A DNA stretch of 64,000 nt, taken from positions 1,035,001-1,099,000 of the forward strand of contig NC_134684.1 of assembly GCF_024713945.1 (NCBI RefSeq), read 5' to 3'. This stretch comes from Dermatophagoides farinae. Its lineage: Eukaryota; Arthropoda; Arachnida; Sarcoptiformes; Pyroglyphidae. The first letter of the stretch is position 1. Each line of letters starts with the position of its first letter. The notes beneath the pieces are model-generated. The model worked only from the letters and a program-made list of their open reading frames with translations. It was not told the origin of the DNA and did no database searches. This document shows positions 1 through 13,330 of this stretch, one piece after another. The position numbers and the translations under genes were made by a program.

Positions 1-106
1 TTTGTCGACCACATAATATTTGCAATATTGGTTGCAAAGATTCATCACGATTTTGAAGGATAATGCTAAGAATATCCCAACTTAAGTCTATTTTGTTGTC
101 GGACAT
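1..106 (-). CDS. 5' end of an unidentified minus-strand gene (partial)
   Basis: An ATG at 106 opens 35 codons reading leftward to the window edge without a stop; the peptide begins MSDNKIDLSWDILSIILQNR. I do not recognise it. The ATG lies 180 bp from the TFB1M start on the other strand, the usual spacing of a shared head-to-head promoter. The exon may end anywhere beyond the edge. It could be a chance frame, but leucine/isoleucine spacing and the absence of low-complexity sequence look coding. Confidence 0.45.
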   Translation of the reverse strand, partial: MSDNKIDLSWDILSIILQNRDESLQPILQILCGRQ

Positions 107-286
107 TGTCGATAATCAAGGATTGAAATTCGAAATCAAAAATGCGGAAACAACACAGAAATCAAATATTTTTTATAAATAAAGTTCTGGAAACTTTTCT
201 TGAATATTTTGCAAATCATTTCCCAGAACATTTCCCATGTGGTGGATTAATATTTGTTATTGATTTATAAAAAATCATTTTATTTC

Positions 287-1506
287 ATGTCTAAAGAGAG
301 GATAATTACGAATGGCATCAAGAATGTCCTGCATCAATCGTTGGTCAAAACACCAACTCAAGTGCCTTCATCATCGCCCGGAAAGATATCGTTGATACCA
401 TCACGTTTACCTCCACTGCCAACAGTTCGAGATCTAGTCAGAATTTATCGTGTTCGAGCACGTCGAAGTTTATCGCAGAATTTTCTTTTGAATAAAAATA
501 CAAATGAAAAAATAGTCAACTCAGCTGGAATTCGTAATGGAGATCATGTTCTTGAGATTGGTCCTGGACCCGGTAGTATTACACGACAAATCTTGGAACG
601 TGGACCACAACAATTGTTTGTATTGGAAAAAGATCGCCGTTTTTTACCAATGCTCGAGGTAATTTATTAAAACCATCCAGAATAGTAAATTTATTTTTCT
701 AAATTTTTTTTTTACTGAAACAAAAAAAGATGTTGGCCAGCGCTGCATACCCTGATCAGATGAAAATCATTGTGGGCGATGTGATGGACTATACGTTCGA
801 CAATCTATTTCCAGACCATTTGAAAAAAGAATGGCATGAAGAATCACCAGACATACGAATAATCGGCAATTTACCTTTCAATGTATCAACACCATTAATA
901 ATCAAATGGTTAAGAATGATGTCCAATCATTCTGGTTTCTATGAAATGGGTCGTATACCACTTACATTAACATTTCAACGTGAAGTTGCCGAACGAATGG
1001 TTGCACAAGTGATGGATTATCAACGTAGTCGTCTTTCTATAATGTGTCAACATTTATGTCATGTAAAAATACGTTTCACTATAAAAGGCAAAAGTTTTGT
1101 TCCAACACCAAAAGTAGATGCTGCTGTAGTGAAATTTATACCATTGATTGAACCGAAAATCAATTTACCATTCAATGTGGTGGAAAAATTCGTCAGACAT
1201 TTGTTCATTTATCGTAATAAACAGATACATAAATGTTTACGAACATTATTTCCAAAAGATATGCATGACCTGAATGAAGAATTGTTCATAAAATCTGGCA
1301 TCGAACGTGATCTAAGGCCAACAATGTTATCGATTGATGAAATTGGTTCATTATGTCATGTATATCATGAATTCTGTACAGAAAATAGAGGATTGTTTGA
1401 ATTTAATTATCAAACAAGAAAAAAACTTGCAATTTCTCAATTCTCAGATCAACAACAACAACAGCAACAACAACAACAAGCTGATACATGGATAAATGAA
1501 GATTAA
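287..1506 (+). CDS. TFB1M: Mitochondrial dimethyladenosine transferase 1 (12S rRNA methyltransferase)
   Basis: This enzyme dimethylates two adjacent adenines in the terminal stem-loop of mitochondrial small-subunit rRNA, using S-adenosylmethionine, in the mitochondrial matrix. Two exons, 287-658 and 730-1506, are joined across a 71-bp GT/AG intron in phase 0 and give 382 aa. The first in-frame ATG is 287; the frame upstream starts only with TTG. Visible motifs are [13 protein letters not shown] and LSQNFLLN near the N-terminus, the SAM-binding [13 protein letters not shown] (about residues 88-100), the catalytic NLPF (about 172) and [12 protein letters not shown]. The exon junction restores the family's FLPMLE-MLASAA segment. 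Length is close to the vertebrate enzyme, with a C-terminal poly-Gln run added. The N-terminal region is basic, as expected for an import signal. Identification is firm. Confidence 0.95.
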
Positions 1507-2471
1507 AATTTGAATTTGAATATTTTTTTTTTTATTAAATTTTGATAAAATGAAATTTGTCTAAATTTTTTTTATGCTAGTGTTTTTTTTGTGTGTGTGT
1601 GTATGTGTTTCGTGTAATGTCACAATCAATTAAATTGATGAAAAAAAAACAAATTAAATAAATTTGAATGACAAAAAAAAAATATAACGTGTCCTCTCTG
1701 AATATGCACACATTCATCATCTATATAGATTCTAGATTCTATAGAATCTAGATCATCGTCACTTTTTTTTTTGATTACATCGAAATTGAAATTTTTTTTT
1801 GTTTGTTTTGAAACCATACTATACCACCACCACACAACAACAACAACAAATGAATCGACAACATGGTTGTTTACATCGAAATTAATGAGTAATGATGAAA
1901 AATTAAATAAAAAAAAACAAACAAAAATTGAAAGAAAAAAAAAAGAAAAATGGAATGATTCGGTTATCGTTCATTGTAATGTTTTGATGTTTTTTTTTCT
2001 TGTTTTTTTTTTTTTTTTTGGTTTTTGGTTTTCAATTTTGATTCATTGCTCTGTTGATCATTATCTGTTCATATATGAAAAATGATCGAAAATAACCGCA
2101 TGTGTGTGTGTATGTGTGGGTGTCTATTAAAAATTTAAAAAAAAAACGACTAGCACCGTGAACCTGATATCGTCACACAAAACAAATTATCATCCATCAT
2201 AAATGTTTTTTTTTGAGAAATATTATCGTTGGCAATGAAACTAAAGATTAATAATTTTAAGGTAATGCTGGTGGTGGTATTTGGTAATGTGAGAATGGGA
2301 AATTCAAATAATTATAACGACGAAATGATAATAATTATGGATGATGATGATAATACGAATCTGGTAATATTTAATGTGCCATGTGCACACACATTCCGGG
2401 GGCGTAAAAGGTAAGATTTTATATTATTCAGTTGTTTTTTTTTTGGCTTATTTTTTTGAGATTTTCACATT
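1507..2471. other. Convergent spacer between TFB1M and RFX7
   Basis: No gene seen. It holds T and A homopolymers, short TG runs (about 1589-1604 and 2101-2120), a GAT run near 2340 and a 22-bp perfect palindrome at 1731-1752. Both flanking genes end here, so it contains both 3' UTRs. Confidence 0.6.
1731..1752. repeat. 22-bp perfect palindrome
   Basis: TCTAGATTCT followed by ATAGAATCTAGA reads the same on both strands. It lies about 225 bp after the TFB1M stop. A loopless palindrome of this size is a weak hairpin; no function is evident. Confidence 0.7.
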
Positions 2472-5400
2472 TTAAACAGTAAAATCGTTATCACCACCAT
2501 AAGCAGAAGCATCAGTAGCAGCAACAGAAGCAGCAGCAGAGACAACAATATTCTGATGATCGACAAGATCAATATTGGTAAAATCATTATCACAGTCATG
2601 GAAAGCATCTAATGTTTGAAATTGTTCAGTATCATCAATGAGGAGATCATCATTGAATACGCCCGTAACATTACCATTATTGCCACAATCACCATTGTTA
2701 TCATTATTGTTGATTATTAATTCATTCGATTCTTTATTCATCATTGATGATGATGATGGTGATGAACAATCGATTCGATTACCATTTGAAGGTAATGAAC
2801 CACCAACAACACCAGGTTGAACGCTTGAAACAATTAAATCTTGACCACTTTGAATAACATCCTGATCATTGTTAGACAAAAGATCATCTAATGTTGATTG
2901 CAATAAATCATCATCATTGATCTGTACAAGATTATAATTGGTAGTAAGTTGATTATCATCGGAAAATTTAAAATTCATATCCGTACAAATTGGTGTAGCT
3001 GGATAAGATTTTGATATATGATTATTATTGGCAATTGTTCGTTCAGCCATCAATACGTTATTCGATACTGATGATGGATGATGTTGATGTTGTAGTAATT
3101 GTATATTATTATTGGTAATGTTAATAAATTCATTTGTTGTTGATTGTGATTTTAAACATTCATCAACATCACCACCAGAATCAGTAACAATGGAATCGAA
3201 ATTATTGGCCACTTCAAACATATTAGGATGTAATGGTACTGATTGTGATCGATTAAATAGTGATTTACTTAGAAAATCATTCGTTGTTGTTGTTGTTGAC
3301 ATCGATGATAATGATGAATTGTTGAATGAAAAATCATCATCATCATCATTATTATTGTTTTTATTCATTGTTGTCGAACAGGAAAATGTTGATACACCAC
3401 CATAAGGATTGGAAAAATGTCGCTGCCTAGTTGATTGATTTGTTGATGATTGTTGTTGTTGATGTTGATGATGATGAAAAGATGAATTGATAAACAAGTC
3501 AGAAGATAATGAATGATGATCTTTGGTTTGTTGTTGCTGTTGTTGTTGTTGTTGATTATTAATCAAGAATGTTGGATCGGTTTGTGTGACTACCGATGAG
3601 AATTTTTGATTATCAACAAATGATGATGGTGATGATTGAATTTGATCATCACCAGAAAGCAATTTCGAAGATGTTTGGCTTGATAAATTAAATGATGGTA
3701 AATTATTAAAATTATTCATCGTTGATTGTTGGCCAAAGAAATTGTCACTAATAATCATCGGTGATAATGAATTACTTCGATTATAATTCATAAGGCTTGC
3801 CAATTGTGTCGTTCGATTCGATATAGGACCACCAGGACCAGAACTATGTCGTACACGTACCGCTTGTGATGAAACATTACGTAAATTATTACTCTGGTTT
3901 TGATTGATTCTTTGTAGGCTAGTGGTTGGTATTGGTGTCGATTGTGGTGAAATAAATGGTGATGATGATATTGATGATACGCCTGAATCGAAATTTTGTA
4001 ATGATGCCGGTGTCTGTCGTTGACTTGCAGCACCATATGCACTGTAAGCACTTTGTCCACTATTATTTCGTGATCTTGGCAATGATACGGGTGTATTACG
4101 TGGTGAAACAAATGGGCTATTTGCTTCGCTTGATGGTTGAGATGGACCAGCACTGATACTGGTAGCATTGCCAGCTGTTTGTTGTATATGTTGTTTATAT
4201 TGAGATGTAGCCGATGACATTGACGTTATATTATTACCATTAGAATACATATTCATCTCTAATGTAGAATTTTCCGGTATAGTTGGTGTATTACGGGGAG
4301 AAATTGGTTGAAATATAAATGCATTACGGTTTGAATTTGGACTTGACAATTGTTGTTGTTGTTGCTGCTGCTGCTGCTGTTGTTGTTGATTATAAATTAC
4401 CGGGTTCGATGATGATGATGATGATTGATGTTTAGACATATGATCCGAATCTTTATTTGACATTAATAAATTCTGTAACATATTCTTATTTTGTAGTGTT
4501 TGATTATTATTATTGTTGTTGTTGTAATAATTCGATGAAGTTTGTTGATTTCCCGGTACCACTTTAGCGAGATGATTTTCCAACAGTCGACGAATGTGTA
4601 CAATATTCTCACGATTTACATTTTTAATATTTTGATGATTCGATTGCCGTTGTTGTTGTTGTAGCGTAATATTATTATCAATAACTGAATCCGATGATAT
4701 ATTGTTCAGATATTCATTCAATGCTTCTGTTTCCAATTCATTTACTTTCAGATCACAAATATCCGTTGCCGTTATTATTGATGATCGTTTCGGTTCCATA
4801 TTATCGCTATTTGTTGTCGATGTTGTTGTTGTTGTTGTCGTTGTTTCAACATGACGTTTTTTCGATGCCAATGGGAATGTAATTTCTTTTTCCACATTAT
4901 CAATTTGTCGTTTATGATTTTTATCGGTTGATTTTGTGTTTGATGTCAAATTATTGTCATCCTCACTTTTGACAATATTGCCATTGACATTACCACTAAC
5001 ATTGATTGCTGAATTACAATTGAATACCAACGTTGCGGCCGTTGGTTTTCCATTATTCGTATTGATCAATTGATCATTGTGAATGAATGCAATAGTTGTA
5101 GGCACATTACCAACACTGGTCATCGGTCGAAATCTGGACATTGAATCAAAATTCACTGGTTTCGGTTGTATGGGTTTATATTTGAAACTTTCAACACCAT
5201 TTGTTGTGTTCAATGTCAATTGCTGTGGTTGTTGATGATTATTTTGTTGTGGAATCAATCATAAAACAGGTCTGTGATGGAATTGTTTGTAATGTTGTCG
5301 ATGTGGGCAGTTGTTGTTGTTGTTGTTGCTGATGATGTTGAGGATTTGGACCAAGTAAAATTTTCACCGTTTTGGCATTACATACAGGCACCTTGTTTTG

Positions 5401-8400
5401 GAAAAGTAAAGAAAAGAAAATTTCAATGAATAACATGATTGTAACAAAAATTTAATTTACCATTTCCGGAATATGATTTGTAACTACTGTTGCTGTTGTT
5501 TTCGGTGGTTGTTGTAAGGTTGTCAATGAATTTCTATTGATTAATGATTGTATGAGGGTGGCATCATTATTATTAGCAGTTGTTGTGGTAGCATTTGTAG
5601 CGGATGTAGTTATGGCAGTATTAATTGTGGAAATTTTACTGCAATTCATCATTGTTGTATTATCAATACTAGAATTGTCAATAATTTGCTGTTGTTGTGG
5701 TGTAGAAAGTGTTGTTGTTGTTGCTCCTTTTTCTGTTGATGAATATTTTTTCTTATTATTATCATTCATTATTGATTTTAATTTCGATCCAATTGGATTC
5801 AATGAAATTTTCTTTCCATTTGTAATTGATTTATTCGCTGTTGTTGTCGTTGTTGTTGTTTCAGAAACCAAATCAATTTTAGTATTCTGTTCAGCCATTA
5901 AATTCAATGCGGGTGGTGGTGGTGGTTGTGGTGTAGAGAAACAATTTCCATTGACATTATTATTGGATATGGACAACATTTTGTCCAAATCGGATTTAAT
6001 GTTTTGTGTTTCAATCAGATATCGGGCAAAATCGATACTTGTCTTGAATTTTCGATTAAATGTTTTTTCCATCCATTCATGTATAATATTCCATACAATA
6101 TCATTGACCATGACATTGTTTTTTCGTACAGAATTACCTATTATCGATGATTCATATGAATCACCGATATTAATATTATCATCTGATGTTTCTAGTGCCG
6201 GTAATTCTGGTGCTGTAAGAATAATTTTTTTCCTTAAACCACTATAACAATATTTGGAATTACCACGTTGTCCTAAACGGCGTGGTTTAACCTGTGGAAA
6301 TATATGTTTCATTGCTTTACCAAAATCAGCAACACAAAGTTTTTCAAAATGATTTGCTTCACAATATGAACGATATTCTTCATATACTTCATGTTTTGGT
6401 ATAGAAACGGATATATCCTCTTCAAGGTGACTTTGAATCCATGCATATGTTTGTATTACTTCCGAATCGGCTTTCTTTCCAAACGGACTATTGTTCATCG
6501 TTTTTCTATATAAATATAAAATGTTAACATGAACACATTGTACAAATATAAATTAAATCGATCAATCAATCGATCAATTGAGGAAAGAAAATGAAAAAGA
6601 GAAGAGAAAAAAAACAGAAATCAATTCAAACTAATAAAATTCAATTCAAAATAATAAAGAAAACAAAAATTGCAACATACTTTTTTCCATTATTTGAAGA
6701 CGATATTGTACCGTCATTACCAACAACAACACCAACGACATTATCGATACCATTTGGATGATGATCATGATGGTTACCACCATCGGGTAATTGTAAATAT
6801 AAATATAATTTCTCAATATCATTGAACTTTCTAATATCAGCCTATATATTAATAAATATTTTCGAGAGAAAAAAAAAATGATCAATGTAAGAGAGATTTA
6901 ATCCATCAAAAAAAAAAAGAAAAAAAAACCAATCTAATCAATCATCAAATATATCCTCATATATAAATTTTTCAATAATTTGCTATCGTGATAATATTCA
7001 TTCAATGAATCATTTATCTATTTGGCCAGGGCCACACATAGATAGCATTTTGGTAAACGCTGTAGTGTATAAGTAAAAAAAATCAAATATACAAATATAT
7101 TGTTGATATATACTTACAATTATGTCAGCTATTTTATTTTTCGACGTTTCACTAAACCATGTATCCGTGTGTATCCGTGTGGTTTAAGTGTGTGTGTACG
7201 GGTATAATACAGTGCAGTAAAAAATCGATGACAAGAAGAAAAAAACAAAAAGAAAATTAAAATGAGAGAATGCAATCAACGAAATTATTTATACAAGTAA
7301 TAATAATAATAATAATATATACAGTTGAAAAAAAAATTCCGGAATTCTCTACATAATACAGAATAAAAATCGAAAAAAAAACAACAAAAAAAAATGAAAA
7401 TTCCAATATAAAATCCCGAATATAAATCGAATACACACACATAAACATTAATTTATTCATTTTCTTCCTCAATTATTTTAGGGAAAAAAACCCATTTTTT
7501 TGCCATTGTGTACAATATATTCTTAATCGAAATTATTTATAATTGCAAATTATATTTAGAGATGAAACATCATCAGCAAAAAAAAAAAACTCAATCAAAG
7601 TGTTGATCCAAACAACTTGCTCAAGTTACCCGGGTACTCGTAAATTAAATATCTATAATATACAAAACACAGTGGTATCCAACCGGCAAAAAAAAATTAC
7701 AAGAAAAATACACAAAACCTAACCTAACAACTGATGACCTTAATCATCTATATTGAAATTCAAGCAATAGGGCATAAACAAACCTGATATATTCTTTGAT
7801 ATTATTATTGATGAAATTAGCACCACCGGATGATAATGATGACAATGACGATGTTGTTGATTTCATTTGACCATTTGAAATTCTTGAATTTGATTGACCA
7901 CCATCTTTCCGATTATTATTATCATTTAGCATTTTTTCTTCTACATCTTCGTCATCTTCTTCTTCTTTGACAACATTCAATTTTATGGAATTTGTTATTG
8001 ATGATGATGATGATGACGATGATGGAGATGTGGTTGGCGTTATAGTCAGATTTTGATGATGACCACCAACCACATGAATGGTGGAAGACATGGATAAATT
8101 TTGTTGATGCTGTTGCTGTCGTTGTTGTTGTTGCGTTTTATATTGATCTAATTTAATTCTTAATAGATTATGTGTTGTAGGCAGATGGACATAATTTTGT
8201 CGCTGATGTTGTTGTTGCTGTTGTGAGCTGGCAACTAATAAATGAAGATGATGTTGTGATGATAATGTAGTAGCTGTTGTTTGTAATGATGAAGTCTGCA
8301 ATGGATGCGGCTGCTGTTGCATTGAAATAGATGATGATGAAGATGAAGAAGATGTTAATGACAACATTGGTACCACTGTGGTCGTCGTCGTTGTCGTTGT

Positions 8401-8625
8401 TGTTATTGTTGATGATGATGATGATGATAATGTCTGTTGCTTTATAAGAGGTTTCATCAATAAAACATTGTTATCATTACCATCATTATTATTATTATTA
8501 TTATTACGATCATTATCCGATGAAAAGGATGTCGATGATGATGATGCAGAAGAAGAAGAAGAATATGCTGTGGATGTGGACGTTGTTGTTGTTGTTGAAT
8601 CAAAAACCAATGTAGTCATCATCAT
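2472..8625 (-). CDS. RFX7: RFX7-type winged-helix transcription factor
   Basis: Nuclear DNA-binding regulator that recognises X-box DNA. Exons on the minus strand: 8625-7784, 6830-6681, 6505-5461, 5391-2472; about 1650 aa. The first two junctions rebuild a continuous family segment: IKEYIR + KFNDIEKLYLYLQLP. The RFX domain covers about residues 343-424 and ends RRLGQRGNSKYCYSGLRKK. PELPAL (about 430-435) follows, where RFX5 and RFX7 carry their ankyrin-protein-binding PxLPxL motif. Further on come FNRKFKTSIDFARYLIE, repeated SPRNTP motifs, RSQSVPL and TLDDLLSNN, which favour RFX7 over RFX5. The N-terminal 280 residues are mostly Ser, Thr, Asn and Gln runs. Exon 4 changes frame by one base between about 5261 and 5241, so its join is unresolved. 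Family assignment is firm; the exon 4 start and the far 5' end are less so. Confidence 0.88.
6831..7783 (-). other. RFX7 intron 1
   Basis: A 953-bp intron with donor CAG|GTTTGT and acceptor ATTAG|A; it is far longer than the other RFX7 introns. It contains A runs, AT-rich simple sequence and a TG run near 7183-7195. No gene seen. Confidence 0.65.
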
Positions 8626-10578
8626 TATTCAATCATTAAACACAAGGAAGGACATATGTATCAGGTTCACGGTTGCTGCTGCTGTTGCTGCTATTATCAT
8701 CATCAATTCTATCTAATGAAACAAACAAAAAACAAAAAAAAAATCAATTAATACCATCTATTCGTCCATCAAAGATGTGATATAATAATAATAATAAAAA
8801 AACATCATCTAATCACACACACACACACACATAATACACACATATATCAAATTTAATAAAACCGAAAAAAGAATCAAAATTGATCACATCTCAGTGAGTG
8901 AGATGCAAAAAAAAAGAAAAGAAAAATCATTTCATGTCCTGTGTATATTCTCTCTCTCTCTCTCTCTCTACTTGTACAAACACAAATACAGGAGAGATGA
9001 TGAAGGATGGATAGAGAGAGGTATCACTTTTTGGAAGCTTTTGGCGATTTTTTTTTGTTGTTGTTGTTGTTGTTCTTTATTTTTCAATGTTGAGCTCCCA
9101 GGAAAATATAAAAAGAGATGTTGAGATTCACTGTATGTTTTGTGTATGTATGTGTGCATGCGATTGGATGTCTATAGATCCAACAAACACATACAATACA
9201 ATACAATGTATATATGACTGTGGTATATATAAAATTTGAGGGATCCACATTTTTTGTATAAAATACACAAACCATTTTTTTTTTCATCATCGTCGTCGTC
9301 TTCATTGTTGTTGTTCTCACTCTTTCTGTCTTTCTTTTCTCGATATATTCAATTCAATTCAATTCAATTCAAACTTGCACATATACACTAGAAAAAAAAT
9401 GACGATTGTGAGGATGATGATGATCAAAAAAAAAAAAAAATTTTCTACGAGTTGACGTGAGCCGCCCAACAAAAAAAAAGAAGAAAAAATTTCTGCACAC
9501 ACACACAAATTATCATGAATGATGATGATGGTTGGTTTTGAATCCAACAAGAGCATGTGGATAATAATACAGCTGCACATGCATAAATATTATGGGCTAC
9601 ATATGTATTGTTCATTTGAACAACAACAACAAAAAAAAATTGAATTTCATTGGAATTCCATATGCAAGCAACCTATATATGACAGAATTCGAAAAAAAGT
9701 GATGTATTTTCAAATGAAAAAGAAGAAAAAAAAATTACAATTTATAAAAATGATGATGATGATGATGATCAAAACATACTGTGATTCAATATTTTTTTTT
9801 TGGGCGCCATGTTCAAAAATTTTTCTTCATTTCTTCTAATGAATGAATGAATGAATGATGGTGATGATGACAGTAGCCGTAAAACCAAAAAAAAAATCTA
9901 CAAAGGTTGAAAAACACTGATCGATATTAATTCAAAAAACAATTAGCCATTGGCATATATCTTCGTTTGACATTCACTATAGTACACACATACACACACA
10001 CACACACATTATATATCAGTGTGATGATTCAATCATACAATCCAATAGAAATGAAAACAAAAGGCACAAAGAATCATTCATCATTCATTCATCACCAAAG
10101 GTGATGCCGCCAGGTGTCGGCTAAAAAGATATATATTCTGGTTATTGGTTTTGATGAGAATCCATGGATTGTGTTGTGTATATTGTTCTCAATACACACA
10201 CACAAAGATTCGATGATTCATTTTCTATATTCACATTGGTGGAACTTTTTTAGTCGAAATAGTTTTCATTTTGTGATGATGATGATGATGATTTAACGTA
10301 ATAAAATCGATTCACAACATTCTTTCTGTGTTCATCACGTACATTGAATGACTGATCAAAAATTAAAACGAAAGATTGTAAAACTTCATTTATTTTTTCG
10401 ATCCATAAATTCCATTTGAAATTTTTTACTTTTGAGTGAATCAAAAAAAAAAAATCCTAGTCACCTTGGAGATATTTTTGTTGTTATTATTATTATTTTT
10501 GTTTTGGATCACTTTAATTTTATATTTTTTTTATAATAGAATTGTTATATTGGAAAAATTTTTCCGAATCTCTGAATT
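8626..10578. other. Divergent spacer between RFX7 and TMEM33
   Basis: About 1.95 kb with no convincing gene. It carries a CA run (about 8814-8831), a CT run (about 8951-8968), TTG repeats near 9060, GAT runs (near 9520, 9750, 9860, 10277) and many A and T homopolymers. It should contain the 5' UTRs and promoters of both genes. Open frames here translate only these repeats. Confidence 0.6.
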
Positions 10579-11531
10579 ATGGCTGACACATCATCATCAT
10601 CATCATCATCATCATCGGCAACAACAAATCGTAATACTGATGTTAATAATGAAGAAACATCATCGACTGGTATCGGTGCTGTTATCAGGTAAAATGATGA
10701 TTAATTTGGTCAAATTTTTTTTTTAAATTCATTTTTTTCCCCGATTCATTTGTTTTATGTATCTGTAGATATTTGACATCAAAACCGTCAGTCTCATTTT
10801 TAATGATCATACGAATGGCCGCATTATTGTTAACATTTTTATACATGGTACCATTAACATCATTTTCACCATCAAATTTATATCAAAAATCATTGGTATC
10901 AAATGCTGCCATATCAGCATTACGTCTTCATCAACGTTTACCACCATTTCGTATAAGCCGAGAATATTTTTCAATGCTTTTATTAGAAGATTCGGCTCAT
11001 TATCTATTTTATTCACTTATATTCATTTCAAATCAGCCGATTACAATGGTATTATTACCAATTACATTATTCTCATTTCTACATGCCTGTAGTGCTATAC
11101 TTAATGTCTGTAATGTTGCCGGTATTGCCGGTAAGTAATAATAATTTTAATTTAAAAATTTACTTTATAAACACACAACAAAAATAAATTCATTTTTACC
11201 AGGACCACCTAAACGCTTTCTGGAGAATATATTACAAAGTCAACGACAAATACTGTTCACTATTGCATTGGCCGAAATCACATTAATGCCGACCATTTTA
11301 TTTGCCATAATGGCTGGTTTGGCCAGTATATTCACTCCATTTATGTACTATCAATTTGTATCATTACGTTATTCATCACGTCGTAATCCATATAGTCAAC
11401 AGGCATTCCATTGGCTACGATTATCATTACAAAATTTTGCAATGTCACCACGTTGTCCATCAATATTGCGTACAATCATTTATCGTGGTATCGAACTTGT
11501 ATGTCGATTTGCTCCACAAATTCAACAATGA
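10579..11531 (+). CDS. TMEM33: Transmembrane protein 33 (ER membrane, Kr-h2/Pom33 family)
   Basis: Multi-span endoplasmic-reticulum and nuclear-envelope protein that binds reticulons and shapes ER tubules. Exons 10579-10688, 10769-11130 and 11203-11531 join in phases 2 and 1 to give about 266 aa, near the 247 aa of the human protein. Strong family segments are ALRLHQRLPPFRISREYF, LLEDSAHYLFYSLIFISN and FVSLRYSSRRNPYSQQAF. Hydrophobic stretches at about residues 45-65, 105-135 and 175-200 fit the multi-span fold. The N-terminus has a Ser run encoded by a TCA microsatellite starting five codons after the ATG, which explains most of the extra length. The downstream gene RAB8 is convergent. Identification is firm. 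Confidence 0.94.
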
Positions 11532-12515
11532 TTCAACACACTTACACATACACACACACACACTACATTCGGTGACCAAAAAAAAACAACAACATTCGAT
11601 TCGATTTTATTTGCTTAATCAAAAAAAAAAAAAACATCTTTATTAGTTCATAGTATAGTTATATCGCACTGCAAACCAAGAAAAAAAATATAGATCTTTT
11701 TTTTATATTTTCATCTTTTTTTTTCTAAAAAAAAAAAAAAAAATATAACCCACTACAATACACAACATTCAACTTGCTAATTTACATATTATACCAGCGG
11801 AAATAATCCACTACTTGGTATATTTTATGGTGAAAATAAAGAAGAAAAAAATCTATGTTTAAATAAACTTTGTTTCAATTTTTTTTTTTATTTAGATTAG
11901 GATTAGATAAAAATTTCCATCCATTCAACAAATGGTTTGGAAATGATGAATTATTAAAATGTGAACAATATGTAAATGGAATGAATGTTTACACACAAAA
12001 AACACACACACACACATGGTGAGATTTGTTTCTTGTTGTTGTTGTTGTTGTTGCTGTTAAAAATCATCGGTCAATTCATATATATGAAATGTGTGTGTGT
12101 GTGTGTAAAAAAAAATAAGGAAAGAAAAAAAAAATCAATGACCCCATTCATTCATCAATAAAAGAGGCCAATTTCTCATTCAAAAAAAGATTCTTGAGAG
12201 CTTGGTCAGTGTGTGTGTCAAGACTGTGTGATCAGAGAAAAAAAAATAAAAAGAATTTCTGTACAAATTCCAGATAAAAGATTGTTTTGTATGTTTTGAA
12301 AATGAACAAATACCAGAAAAAACACACGAACACGCATTCAATACAATAATTATAGTTTAGTAATGATGATGAACATTGGAAAGGCACAATGATTAGAATA
12401 GAAATCGATGACATATATGGGTGACAATATTGGGACCAAATTTTTTGTTTGTTTGTTTGATTGAAATTGTTGTTTACCATTTGAATTTTAGTGTTTTGAA
12501 TTGATTGTAATGAAA
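11532..12515. other. Convergent spacer between TMEM33 and RAB8
   Basis: Contains both 3' UTRs. AATAAA occurs at about 11861-11866 in TMEM33 sense. TTG repeats (about 12034-12057) and a GT run (about 12090-12106) are present. No gene seen; nearby minus-strand frames run into RAB8 3' sequence. Confidence 0.6.
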
Positions 12516-13330
12516 TCAAAGAAGATTACAAAACCATATTTTTGATTGTTTTTTGGCAGGTTCATTAGCACGTAAATGATGGCCACCACGATTTTGATTG
12601 TTTGATTCCTGAATTGATTTGTGAGCAAAAAAAAAAAAAAAATGAAAATGTGTAAAACAATTGAATCAAATGAAAAAAATAAAAAACTTACCAATTTTCG
12701 TTCCATTTTTGCTTTAATATCTTTAGCTAATGTAAAGAATGCTTCTTCAACATTACAACTAGATTTAGCAGATGTTTCCATAAATTTAATATTATATTCT
12801 ATCGCTAATTGTTCACCACGTTCACGTGATACTTGTCGCCGATCCTGTATATCGCATTTATTGCCTAATATCATTTTTTCAACATCACTTGATGCATGTT
12901 CTTCAATATTTCTAATCCAATTTTTAATATTATCAAATGATTTTTCATTCGTTACATCATATACCAACATGATGCCCATAGCACCACGATAATAGGCTGT
13001 TGTTATTGTACGAAAACGTTCTTGGCCGGCTGTATCCCATATTTGTAATTTAATTTTTTTACCATCCAATTCGATGGTACGAATTTTGAAATCGATACCT
13101 ATTTTTTTTTTGGTGGTGGTGGTTAGAATGACAAAAAAAAGAAGATAATTGGAGATTAATTATAAAAGAGTTAAAATAGCAACAAAAAAAAAAAAAAAAT
13201 AAATACCGATTGTCGAAATGAATGTTGTATTAAATGCATCCTCACTAAAACGAAATAGTATACATGTTTTGCCAACGCCCGAATCACCAATTAGTAATAA
13301 TTTGAATAAATAATCATATGTTTTGGCCAT
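12516..13330 (-). CDS. RAB8: Small GTPase Rab8
   Basis: Rab GTPase that directs post-Golgi vesicles to the plasma membrane and cilium. Exons 13330-13207, 13098-12692 and 12608-12516 join in frame (phases 1 and 0) to give 207 aa, exactly the human RAB8A length. Visible are the P-loop GDSGVGKT (about 15-22), switch I with FISTIGIDF, switch [21 protein letters not shown], the guanine motifs NKCD and ETSAK, and a C-terminal CNLL prenylation motif, with Leu predicting geranylgeranylation. The Rab8-specific segment [20 protein letters not shown] separates it from Rab10 and Rab1. The hypervariable tail is encoded by the last 93-bp exon. Firm. Confidence 0.96.

Noticed and set aside
1441-1491. Possible error in the poly-Gln tail of TFB1M
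   Set aside because: The frame runs cleanly through the CAA/CAG run to a stop; only a benign C-terminal extension.
5537-6247. 236-codon plus-strand frame rich in Val, Ile and Cys
   Set aside because: Antisense shadow of RFX7 exon 3 and its CAA/ACA repeats; no motif of its own.
8378-8716. Poly-Val and poly-Asp plus-strand frame
   Set aside because: Antisense translation of the RFX7 exon 1 repeats.
9000-10440. Possible small genes between RFX7 and TMEM33
   Set aside because: Frames such as 9519-9839 read repeats and A runs, and none shows splice or family support.
12621-12992. 123-codon plus-strand frame
   Set aside because: Exact antisense of RAB8 exon 2.
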